In this document: piece by piece, positions 32,135-48,300 of the stretch
Numbering within the stretch: the stretch's first letter is position 1
Layout of the letters: each line of letters opens with the position of its first letter
Assembly: GCA_013433145.1 (NCBI GenBank)
Contig: CM024168.1
Span: 16,253,868 to 16,317,867, forward strand
DNA from: Ascaris suum
Taxonomy: Eukaryota > Nematoda > Chromadorea > Rhabditida > Ascarididae
DNA length: 64,000 nt
Reading direction: 5' to 3'
Translations under genes and position numbers: made by a program
The notes under the pieces: generated by a model
Told to the model about the DNA's origin: nothing
Database searches by the model: none
Seen by the model: the letters and a program-made list of their open reading frames with translations, nothing else

Positions 32135-32704
32135 CTACGTGTAGCGTTCAGCAACGTTATCCGCATATCCGGATAATTGTGCATTGTGTGCGTAACGGAA
32201 TGGCGCTGCGTACGATCTTTCGTCATGCATAAACCCTGCCTCTGTGACCCTTTTTTTGCGATGTGCTGGTTCAAGAGTTAATCCGCCGAGAATTTCACCA
32301 TCCGCAATGATGCACACTTTCGCTCAAATTTACTTTCTGATCGCTATTTTTTCTTTTTTTTAGTTCATATTCTATAGTAATTAATGATATAATAATCGTG
32401 CCGCTACCGTAGTCCCACTACCGTAATCATGTCATTGCCGTCCTATATTATACTTTACAAAACAACCAATTATTTTTACATGCATTTGCTATAAATTTTC
32501 ATTTGTGTCATCTATAAAATCAGTACAAATTGGTACTTCGTGATAAATTTTTGTATGGCCAAATGGCAAAAAAAAGGAGAATTTGCAGCATATTTTTCTA
32601 TTCTTTTCTCCACTAACTGCTTGAAGGTAGCGATTATTAGTATCATTAACTTTACAATATTGTCCACTTGACGTCTATCGGATAATAGAACATTGAAGCG
32701 GTGA

Positions 32705-32714
32705 ATTTCAGGTG
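32705..32714 (+). promoter_or_regulatory. Splice acceptor next to ATG of membrane-protein gene
   Basis: The sequence atttcag then gtg then ATG puts an acceptor (ag at 32710-32711) three bases before the start. This fits spliced-leader addition. If instead this is an internal exon, the GTG is in frame and more protein lies upstream. Confidence 0.4.
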
Positions 32715-36577
<3,863 letters not shown>

Positions 36578-36750
36578 AGGAGTTTTTTTATATATATATA
36601 TTTTTGGCTTCGTTTCGACCACAAATTATTTGAGGTACCTTGCAACGATCATGCAATTTTTTATTCATTGTGAATGCGTTCCCAAGTGAGACGCAATGGT
36701 GAATCTGTTCTTTCTTGGTATAGACATTCATGCATATCTGCACCCCATAC

Positions 36751-36752
<2 letters not shown>

Positions 36753-36837
<85 letters not shown>
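36753..36837. repeat. (TA)n microsatellite
   Basis: About 85 bp of TA repeats, 176 bp after the membrane-protein stop codon. Confidence 0.97.
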
Positions 36838-36840
<3 letters not shown>

Positions 36841-37938
36841 ATAAAATGTAAATCAACTGTATGCACATTTACACTACTAGTAAAGTGATCTAACATTTCA
36901 ATGTTTTTTGCAATAATTCGAACGTCATTGGTGTTTGATTTCGACGTGATCGATTCAAATAATCCCCTCGTAAAGAATGAAAGAAAAAAAAAATGAAATT
37001 ACTAGCAATAATACAGCGAATTTCCATTCAGCATTTTAGTGGATTTCTTTTTTGATTGGTTTTCAATTTTTTGTTCTTCGCAAATGTTTTATAAATTGCA
37101 ATGATTTCGTTGCATAATGAATGATCAATGTTGCTTTATTTTCGCCGAAAATAAAATCGAAAAATCAATTCGAATGGAGATATCGATCATTTAAGAAAAG
37201 ATTATTTAAACGATGCGAAGAATTTTCGCGTTATTTCACTATTCTTCATATTCCAACGAAAATATAATTGTTCGTTGATCTAGAAAGATATATCACTTCA
37301 ACTGTATATTTGCTGTAGAATTACAAATCATTCTATATAATGAGAAAATCTTCGAATAAATTGTTTGATATTGCAGAAAAAAAAAAGAAAATTTTTGTTT
37401 TCAAAATTTTGCTCGTCACTTTTGAATTTTAATATTTGAGAATTATGCGAAATTAAATTGAAAAATTATAAAATAAGAAAATTTTTTTAAACTATTATGA
37501 AGATTACTTTAAAAAAAAAATAGAAATATGTCTAGAAAATGATGATTTTTTTTTTTATTCTTCTTATGGGATTTTTTTTTTACTTCCGGTAACGCTCAAA
37601 GAAAGAAGAGAAGAATGACCGATTGAAATAATACTCCAGAAATTTTACGCAAAATATCAGCCAATTCAGCCAAAAAACAATTATCAGCCAAAAACTTTCG
37701 TTGAAAATTTCAAGGTTACTTTTAGTTCAACTTGATTGGTTAAAGGTATTCCTTATATACGATCCTTTCAGTTAATATTTTTGTATAACTCCTTCATTGA
37801 GGTGAAGCGTTCCTCATTCCACCACAGTTTGAAGAATGCGTTATTTTATTTCGATCGAATTTCGCTTTTATTTTATGATATTGCTTAAAATTCGCACATC
37901 TAATGCGCTTTTCTTTGCAATTTTTATGCATTATGATG

Positions 37939-38094
<156 letters not shown>

Positions 38095-41000
38095 TATTGT
38101 ATCTTCACCTATTATACTCTGAGCTTGCTAAGCCAAAAAAATTTACTGAACGACCACAATCTGAATTATTGGCATCTAAAAATAACATAAAATTTGCAAA
38201 TCAAATTTTTTTTCCACACCAGTCGGATAACAATTTCTAGCTGACTGACTCTATAACCGGTCGATTGCCTAAACAAACATCTATTGTACGTCGTTTTATC
38301 CTCCTTTTCATCATTTTTTTCTTCAGTATTTATGCAAAAAAAAAGTTAACTTGACCAATAAGCTGAAAAAAAAACTTTCTTTTTGTTAAACTTTATAAAT
38401 AAAAGTGATAGCAAATTATTACTAAAATTCGATAAATATTTATAAATGATCGTCAAATTAGCGATTTAATTTCTTTTAAATGAATAAATATCGTTATTAG
38501 TACGATTGATATTGAAATTATAAAATTCGCTATTGTTGATGATTTGTCGATTGTATGTGAGCTTATGCTATGAATAAAAATGATGACTTATTACTTCATA
38601 GTATATTTAAGTTGTAACTTATTTGAGAAGTCAAAGGTTCGAACTCTTCGACAGTCAATACGTTGAACTACTTATTCAATAATTCAACTTATTAGGCAAT
38701 GGATGGTGCTGTTCATTTGAATTAGAAGTATTTATATATGCAAATGGCAGAGATAAATTATGCAAAATATTTTCGAAATGATTAAAGAAGGTGGAAGAAA
38801 AAATTTTCGAAAGAGAAAGTTTTTCTTTATTTCAAACTCGTTATTAATTTATGAATATACTCTATAGATCAATTTAAAAGTCTTCATTTTTCATCATTTA
38901 AGCATAAGAGAATTTCATTAAAAAGTTATAATTGTACATATCAATTACTGCATACGTCTATACAAGTTCATTTATACTTAATTTGATGTGAACCGGTCGG
39001 TCGCCGATTCATTTTTAATCGTTTTTCGACGAAACAATTGAACATAAATTTTATGAGATTTTCTATAATTGCTTAATTGTGTCTAGATATGGAAGTGAAG
39101 AAAGATGAGTTCGTTGGTTTTTATGACTATGAAATCGTTTAGGCAAAAGTATCCATCATTTTAATGCTGTGCATACGAACAGGTTAGTCGGTTTTCATTA
39201 TTCGTAATAGTTGAGAAGTTACTAAATAATTTTCCATTCATATTACATCAAATGACTGCAACTGTCAATTATTTGTGCAGCCGTTTGGCTTGATGATGTG
39301 ATAAATAAAAGCTTGAACGAGATTCATCTCCTCTCTTCATTCTTCCTCCACCTCTTCCATCCGCCATTTCTCAGTTCGTTCTGTCTCCTCAAGAAGTAAA
39401 ACACAAACCCCTCGGATTTGCAATATTCAACCTCGCAATATTTATAACCTGCTTAGCGAAAGGAATACGACCGTGCTCATAAATGAACACAAGGATTGCT
39501 CATAAATCATGGTCACAACGAGTAGCTGCCAGGATATTGAGGGAAATAGCGAATCGGAGGATGGATCGCGCGTCACGATAACGCGTTCGCTTGTCTGCTT
39601 TACTCCCGCAGTTGTACCACCAGTAAAGTTGAGAGTATGACGAGACGATATGGAAGTTTTTTTTTTGAGAAGCTTTTTTTTCTGCATTATTTTCTTTAAC
39701 AATCTAATTTCCTTCGATGGAAAATTACATGAAATTTACGAAGTTTTTTGATATGCTGTACTCGGAGTCGAATGCGAGATTCTTGATACATCGGAGTCGG
39801 AGCTGAATAGAACTAAGCATAATTGTTGCATCCGTGTGGCAGCACCGCTGAACTTACCTCCTTAAATGCCGAAACGTGTGAAGTGCATCGCGTATTGTTT
39901 CCATTGCCATTGAATTTATTCGTGGATCAAGTTAGTATGCGCGGTGTTCCTTAACCAATCATTCTGCTTTATTGGATGATTTGTACCGTTTATCCTCCAT
40001 TCCCCTCCGAACTGAGCAGAGAATAGAAGCAATTACGGGAGTGTTCAATTGAAGGTGGAAATTGCAATTCATAATTTCGGCTCCGTTTGTTTAATGAAGG
40101 ATGTGGTGGGCGATTCATGAACTTCGTCTCTCAGGTGCCTCCTCCCCACCAACCCAGCCTGCCTTGACACCTCCAATTTCCATTCCATTCACCCTCACTC
40201 CACTCCTCCTCCCCCACCCTCCCCACCCTCCCCCCCTTCCCCACTCATCCCACCATCATGCCCTCGTCTTTTGACCAACCTTCTGTTAGAAGGAACGGGT
40301 TCTAGGTGAATATCACGAAAATTCATCTTGGGAAAAGCAATTTATTTAGAGACGCTTTCAATCAACCTAAATTACAAAGCCGGAACGATATTCGCACGCA
40401 CGTAGAGAATTGAATAATCGAATAACCGCATACCTGTAATCGAAGCAATCGACTATTCCTTTTCATTGGTGTCAGCCGTTCGTACAAGAAATTTGCATAA
40501 ACAGTTTTTGAACTACCAAATGACTATCATACCTCGACTGGAATGTAGTCGGACCCATAAAGCTGCACATGACAACACTCAGTAAATTCGGCTCCGATAG
40601 CTTTTATGGTTATTGAAAAACATTTTTTTTTTGCATCATTGCCATCGAAAAAGGTTTTTTTTGCACCAACATCATCCAGCATCGTAGACTGACTATAGCC
40701 TTACAAGTATGGCTGATCCTTCCAGACAACCGTAAATTGATTATGTAAATTTATGCAAAACAACGGTAGTTTTATGAAGCATAATAAACTCATCTATGGA
40801 TATATGGAACAATGCAGTCGTCCATGTGCCACATTAGCTTGAGGATTGATTTTTTAAGCGCTGCACGATATGAATTGTAAAGTCGAATGTGCGGGTATGT
40901 ATTTGTATATATTTACCCGTCTATTGGGTATTCTCAGCTATCGCACCTTATAGTGCAGATTAACGCCATAGATTGAACTCCGAACAACTTAACTGTGGAA

Positions 41001-42715
41001 TTTTTCCGCCGTTTTTTTCATCGATGTGTGCGAAAAATTTGAGTGCATTTATTGCAAAATATGGGAGGAAATAGTGAATTTTTTTCAATGGAAAATTAGT
41101 GACACGACCGGTTAGTTGGGTTGAAATTCGAATGCGCTAGAGCATTTACTCGCGAATTTCGAGATCGGTCGGTCCCTATCCGCAAAGCGTGCAACGTTCG
41201 TCATTCCAGTTGGTTTGTATTGCTTTTTTCTTTTGTTCATTTCTGAGATTAGAGTTGAAGTTTAGCTTCAAACAAAACAAAGATAGAAACTTTGAGAACA
41301 AAAAAAAACGAAATCGGATTGGAAGCGAAATCTTTTGAAAATTGGCAACCATCCAAATTTGTTGGTGCTCGAAGGCGTAATGTAACGGTGATACGTGGCG
41401 CAAGATGCCTCGCGCATGATTTTCGGTTCCCCGGTGCGAGAGTGTCATCTGCATGGTAGGGGGGTAGACGTGCAATTCGCTCAGTTTTTTTTGTGAACTT
41501 CTATATTTTTCTAGCGCTACCGTATTTTCCTAAACAAAAGCCCGAAGCTCTATATATTTACGGTACTTCAATAAGGCGCTTTGTTCTCCTTGAATTTATC
41601 AGTGAGCTCCGGAGCTCCTTTATTTAACGGAGTCTTAAAAGAGGTTCTGTCTTAAAGGGGAGATTTTTTTTCTATGTTTGCTTTGCTTTGCTAAGATTAT
41701 AGAAAAAAATCGTTATCAAAAAAAAACAACCATTTATTAATCTCGAAGGTTGTTTGGAAAAAGTCTTACTTTTTCCACTCAAAAATGGTTTTTATCTTTG
41801 TGATGTTTTTTGTAAATTTGTTGGTGACGGTCTTCTCCTCACTGATATCAGTCACTTTTAGAGTCTATCGTTAATTTTAGAATAATGTCCCAAAAAGATG
41901 AATTGTTTCTGCTCCGGTATACAACCGGAAACAGCTAATTTAAGTCCGGTTTTCTTTTCGAGGCAATTTGCTTTTTCCGGAAGAAAAATATTCTCGCCAT
42001 TGAAATTTTCATTTTATTTTCTAAACTTCTGTTTATTGATTTTTCTTCTAATCTCTCTATCAATAATGGCATTACGGATGTCTTTATGACCGTAAGACAA
42101 TCGTTTATTAAAAAATATCGATTCGTTTTCGATCGGTTCGGCTTACTAACAAATGAACTCAACTGTAATAGCAAGAAGAAAAATCTTTTTTTTTTCGGCT
42201 AGCTTCTATATAGAAAAACTTCCAACAATTTCTTAACTGGAATTTTTTTTTTTTTAATGAATTGGGAGACCAACAATTTTCGATGACAAAAGGGGAGGGG
42301 GGGGGGAATTTCAGTTTAATTTACAGAACTTGTAAGTATTTAGAGGTTTTCACAATTCTAGCTCTTTATAGAGGTAACTAACGTTATATGGATTAAATTC
42401 TATCCCATTTATTAGCTTCAATAGCGCCGATAAAAGTTTATTTCCTTTTCTTCTCTTGTCGGCTTATTTTTATGCTTCAAAAAAAAAAAAAATATTTAAT
42501 GCAAATATTGATAAGTTATATTTAATGAAATTTGCATGAAGCATTTTTTTTTTATTATGAACATTTTTTGTTGTACACAAAGTTCGATTAGTATGTTTGC
42601 TTTGTTCACTTAATTTCTATGCCTTCCTCTCTCATGTCTATTAATAGTCAACAATATCTTTTTTTTTTCGCGTTTATTTTCATCGTAATTTTTATTTTAT
42701 TGCTTGATAATATTA

Positions 42716-42721
<6 letters not shown>

Positions 42722-42801
<80 letters not shown>
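42722..42801. repeat. (TA)n microsatellite
   Basis: About 80 bp of TA repeats in the region upstream of smg-1. Confidence 0.97.
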
Positions 42802-42804
<3 letters not shown>

Positions 42805-44319
42805 AATGTTTTTAAATAACTAATAGGCTAAAGGCGGTGCTTATTGCAGCGAATTGCTTGTGGTGCGCATTTACGAAGTGGCGAATCTGATTTACTGCAG
42901 TGTAACGCATTCAACGCGTATTACACTGCTAAGGCATAGGTGTACCATCCGGAAATGCTCCAAGCTCAAAAAGGTGAAATAACGTGGAAGAGCGCTTCTC
43001 ATTTCAAAGGTATGCTTATTATTTGCAATTATTCGATAATATATTTATTATTTTCAAGGTTTTCTCAAATAAGATAAACGATAATAGTTCGATTTAAAAG
43101 AATAATTTACATATAGAATAATTTACATATTACATATATAATTTACATAAAGAATAATTTAAATATTTCTTCTTAAGATTTAAGTTGAATGTTTTATTTA
43201 CTTTAATTTAAATAAGTTACATTTGCTACCAAAAAGTTGTATAAAATAAATGAAGGAGGGAAAATGAGTTATTCAATCAAAGGGATTTTTTTCTCATCAA
43301 TGAAATATCGTACAAGAAAATTTGCACATCTTTTCGCTTCAGAAATTAATTAAACCTTCGACAACAAAATTTCAAATACAAGATCTATTGCGTCTAACGA
43401 GACTTTCAGCACATAAAAGGTGGCATTTTCTTTTCGTTAAAATGCATCTTTTTTCTCGCTTTTTTTTCTCCTCTCTCTTCTACGTCGCCCATTTTGGTGG
43501 ATTCTATTTTCTTCTGAAAATAGGCTATATATTTCTCTGAAATCCGGCTGCATTTGGTATCACTTTGGCTAATTAATAATAGGTAGGAGGAGGGGAGGGG
43601 GAAAGGAGCCGATATATACTTTATGCCGAATAGAACAGTTTTCGGAGGTTCAAATGGTCGACGTTTTTTTCTGCTTTCACTTCATTTCTGGATCAGCTGC
43701 TCTCATCAATTATTCTCGGATCTCTCTTTGCGATTAGGAATCTATGTGTATACCCATCACTTTATATCACAATGATTTATCTATTATATTATGGAAATCG
43801 CTTATCAAATTTATCAAATTTTTCAAAATATTTGCCACACTTTATTGAAATTAGGCGTCTCTGATATGTTTTATTAATCTTTTTTCTTAATATTTCGATA
43901 ATTTTTAAATTAATAAAAAATGAAATATTTTAAAAACAAATATAAATTGCATTTTATGAGGTAAAAAAAAGATAGAAAATATTAAAGTAATCATATTTCG
44001 TTAATATTATAAAAGAAAAAAAAATATTGCAGAGCGAATTGTTTTCGAATTGAATTGACTAAGTATAACTTTGTGGGAAATTGCGAAGAGTTTTTTCATC
44101 GCCTAAAATTTTTTAATAGAAGTTCCCTCTCATGCGTCCTCCCTCTCCCTCCCCCTTCCCACCCTGCCAATCCGTTTTCCCTCCCCCATCAATTTTAGCC
44201 TTAAATTATCAATTGTTATGCAGACCTGAGACTAATTTCTATTGCAGTAACCACTTCTATAAATGGAGATGGTGCATATCAAACCATACTGAACATAACA
44301 ATGATAGTGTTGCTAACAA

Positions 44320-44324
44320 TAATG

Positions 44325-44376
<52 letters not shown>

Positions 44377-44391
44377 TAATAATAATAATAT
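44320..44391. repeat. (AAT)n microsatellite
   Basis: About 70 bp of AAT triplets with two aac or atg interruptions. It yields a poly-asparagine open frame that has no splice or homology support. Confidence 0.95.
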
Positions 44392-45360
44392 TGTTCATTT
44401 TATTATAGCAATGCAATGCAATAATGCTGCAATATATATTTCACTTATCGGGCATAGGTTTATTGCTTTTGCTTGGAGTTAAGCAGCACTGACGCTGTAA
44501 TTCGTTATTGATCTCTCTCTCATAATTGATGCATATAAAGTGCTTTTTATGGATCAAAACATTGCTGCTATCAGCGTGCAAGTGCCTCGAAACGGTATCT
44601 TATGCCTTTTGCTGGCTATACATTGAATGTGAACTTATTCGGGTTTATTCCAGTTGGCTTTCCTTTAAAATCTTCGCAAAAATAAAGCAAAGCAATTATA
44701 AAAATTAAAGTGAAATCCTATCGGCGCTGATGATCGCTTTCTAATATTTGTTGCCTTCTTTAGCCTTTCTTCAATCGTCTGAATTTTCTTTATATATAGA
44801 AAAATTACAAGCAGACGATGGCGGCCTTCTTATCTCCCTTTTTCCTACCCCCTCCCTCAGCCCTCTAACCATCCTCTCATCTTCCTACCCACGCTGCACC
44901 TCTGCTTTTGAATGCTCTTTTCGAGCTACCCGTAATTATTTGATTAGCAACGAGAGTCTATCGTCGTCTGATTGTTGTTCGGCGAAGGTATTGTCAGCTC
45001 TTTATATTTCTACATCTATATTTTAGGCGTTATTATTATTATTATTTTTTGCATCTGTTTTCGTGCTTAAACTGCATTTGCTAATACAATCGTATCCTTC
45101 AAGTGCTCTTTTGCTGTCTTCATTTATTCAATTTATTTCACTATTTATCGCAAATATCAATATTCTTACAAGTTGAAGAATTTTAATATATAGATTTGGT
45201 TATTAGTATAATTCCAGCAGTAACTATAAAGATGTGGAGGATATTGTTTGTTGTATTTTATTGATTGCTTGCTTTCATTGTACGATATTTCTAGGTATAG
45301 ATTAATATTGATCAAGATCCGAGTCGACGAAGTGAGAATTGAATTCGAAAATAGTGTGGA

Positions 45361-48300
45361 ATGATTACGACGATGAGTCCACATGCTGAACAACCCCCTC
45401 GACAACGTCTTAAGTCACTCGTCCAGCAGGTTATTCCAAATTTTTTTGTCTTTCAGTCTATCTTTACATAAATGTGTTTGGTATGGGTACACCTCCAATT
45501 TATGCTTAAAAGAATGATGCCTTAAATCGATCGCCATACGACCAATAGACGACTAAAATACGATGGACTTTTTTTTTTCAAATTCTTAGCGAAATTCGTA
45601 AAGTTCGGTTCAGCATTTGTATAATTCACTTCTACTTCTCATAGCGTTAATATTCATGGCAAATTTTTGTAATATGATTTTATTTGATGTATATATTGCC
45701 ATGTTCGGCATGAATGGATTGTCGACGAGTATTTGCTTCATTCAGGCAAGGTGGGGAGGAATGTTTTTTCGATAATTATTGCCCAAAGAATAAACCCACT
45801 GGGTCGAATTAACTTGATGAACTAACGTTAAACAAAACGACCGAACATTGCGATATGACAAGGTGGATCGGAGTTGAATCGTGAACGCATCTGAATGATA
45901 GCTGATGGTCATTCCAAGGATTGGATCTCATCGATTTTCTTCACTTGCACCTATCAGCTGCATTCTTTCCACAACGAAGAATTTTGAGCGTGAGCATTTC
46001 AGATAGTCCACGACAAGAAAGGAGTTAATAAGGAGCAAAAGATTACGGCTTGCGATGAACTGCAAAAGTTTCTTCTTTCATTGGATACGGCTGCTGTGGG
46101 TTTTCATGTTTTTTTTAAATGAACTTTTTTTCATTATTTGAGAGTTATTAGTGGAATTTCTTTTTCTCGACTTCTTAAATGTTTTTTTTTGATGTTATTA
46201 CTATGAAATGTTTGCTGCATACTAGCAATTGCTTAGCAATCGATGTTAGGGTATTTGAGAGGTGTTATATTATTGTTGCGTCAAGTATCGTCGATGAACG
46301 AAAGTATTACCTAAGGGTTTTGGTTTTATTAGTTATTTAATTATTAAATGTGTAATTGAATCCATATAGTGGGTAAATGTTTAGTCGTTGGATGGGATTT
46401 ATTTATTTATTTTTTTACTTCTCCACTGTCGATGTGTTTCTTTAAATACTTCAAAATATCTAGACGTGTGTTGTATTGGCAATCATGTTTCTCTTCAGCA
46501 ATTCTTCAGTATTTCAATTTACCTTCATTCAGAATATTTTCATTAAGAGCCTATTATATACGGAGCCTAATAAGAGCCTATATTATGGACTAATACCTAT
46601 TATATATAGAAGTTCAGAGTTCAAGATATAATACGTCATATGCTGTAGTAGTTGCGAGCTTAGAGCTCGATATTGTTAGATTTGTTGCTTAGAAATTCTA
46701 TCGATCGTTTCAATTTGTTGCATTAATAGAAGGTGATGCGCTCTTATATAAGTTATTGTTGTTGTTATCGCTGTTGCAAAAGTTATTGCAAAGTTATTGC
46801 AATTGTTGTTGCAGAAGATTGCATAATGATTTACTCTTATTGTTTTTGTTATTATTCTTTTTTTGAAACTTTGCAATGAGTTGAATTTTAGAATCTGGAA
46901 TATAATTGGCGTGATCTATGCAGTGAGCTGACCTCACTACTTGGTACACGTATCAATGCGGACACAAAACGTGCTGTAGCTGAATGCGTGGGTGCACTTG
47001 GCTTCCTTCTTGCCTCTCACTATGATCAGTTCGTTTTAATCTTTACTTTCCTCATATAATGTTTCCGTTCTGTCGATTTTTAGTGTTCTATTCGGCTGGC
47101 AATAATGTTCTAAAATAGTTTTAACATCCGTTAGTAAGTGCTTAACTATCGGGTACAAGGAAACGAGGGAAAAGGTTTTTTTGTTAAATAGTGATTACGA
47201 CAGTATAATATATGAGGACAAGGTTTGAATATTTCTGTTGTGTGCGATTTGCAAGAAATGGAAGCCATTCGTCTTAAATATGAGAAATTTTTGAACGGAA
47301 TATAAGGTGTGCTAGGATAGAATTTTCCATTAGATGGCATAAAAATATTGGATATAGTTATTTTAACAAATGCATTAGATGATATAGATCGTTGTAATAG
47401 TTTTATTAAATATATGAATCTGTTGTAGATTTGCATTAATTTTCATTAATTATCAATTGCAAATATTAGAGAATAAATGAAGAACTATACCAACACAAGT
47501 GTTTTCAATTAAATGAACATTTCTATGTGGATAGATATATAAGAATGTGGAATGCTCAAGTTATGTCTCCGAATCGTTTGAAATCGGATACTGCGCGGCC
47601 TATGAGTTGAGGTCATTCTGAGCTTACCTGTTACCTCACCTTAGTACCTGTGTGCGAAGCTAATATATGGGTAATGGTGACAATTTTTTACCTGTAACCG
47701 ACGAGTCTGGATTGATCGATGAAACAACAGTTAGGGTTTGAAGTCTTTGTTCATTCAGCAGACAATTGTTTGAGGTTTGTGAAATTTATTATGGATGCGG
47801 TGAAACGATCCTCGGAAAAATACCCGGAGGAGAAGACGATGATACTGCGTGCTTTGGCCGCTTCACTCAATTTTATCGGTGTATGCGCTGTGCAGTCACG
47901 TATTGCACCTCCACATATCGAGGTTTCTTTTTAAAATTTCACCTGTTTGTTACTTTTATGATAGATATAAGTAAGTTAGATTGTCACCAGTCAGATTCAA
48001 CTGTTTCTCTTTGTTTATCACGGTCGTAGCCAAATGGGTAAACAAGTTGAACTTAAATGCTGAAGTTGGTTGGCCAAACATTTTATATGGCAAAAGAGGA
48101 TTCATTGTAAATATATGGCGCTTTAATTAGCGTAAGCGCCATCGACGCGAATTTATCACGAAGGCTTCATTCTCGTCGTCTTCAGTCTTTAATAAATCAC
48201 ACTCTATAGGGTGTTGAGGAGAACTCCAAATTGAGGAGGAGAGGTGTCAACGTGTGATACACTATTTGGGGTATTTTTTTGAGTTGAAATTCATGCTGAT

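Larger units (their letters stand above)
27743..32704. other. Intergenic region after the DHRS1-type gene
   Basis: About 5 kb, strongly AT-rich. AATAAA motifs near 28385-28403 could serve the DHRS1-type gene, although 640 nt after its stop. A C-rich tract lies at 28971-29017. A perfect inverted repeat lies at 32105-32134. One GGTCGGTC copy is at about 27904. No exon chain was recognised. Confidence 0.4.

Noticed and set aside
38113..38240. Possible terminal exon [16 protein letters not shown]... ending at a TAG
   Set aside because: The only available acceptor gives phase 0, whereas the donor at 36558 of the membrane-protein gene leaves phase 1.
38560..38655. tRNA-like T-arm (aaggttcgaactctt)
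   Set aside because: No matching acceptor stem, D-arm or anticodon arm upstream.
39508..39636. Exon-like stretch starting MVTTSSCQDIEGNSESEDG
   Set aside because: It has an ATG and a possible donor, but no acceptor, no phase partner and no recognised family.
44132..44482. Open frame with a long poly-asparagine run
   Set aside because: It is created by the (AAT)n microsatellite; there is no exon context.
47762..47922. Alternative start of the fourth smg-1 exon at the ttcagcag acceptor (peptide NCLRFVKF...)
   Set aside because: The preceding exon leaves phase 2. Only the acceptor at 47774 (tttgag) restores the frame.
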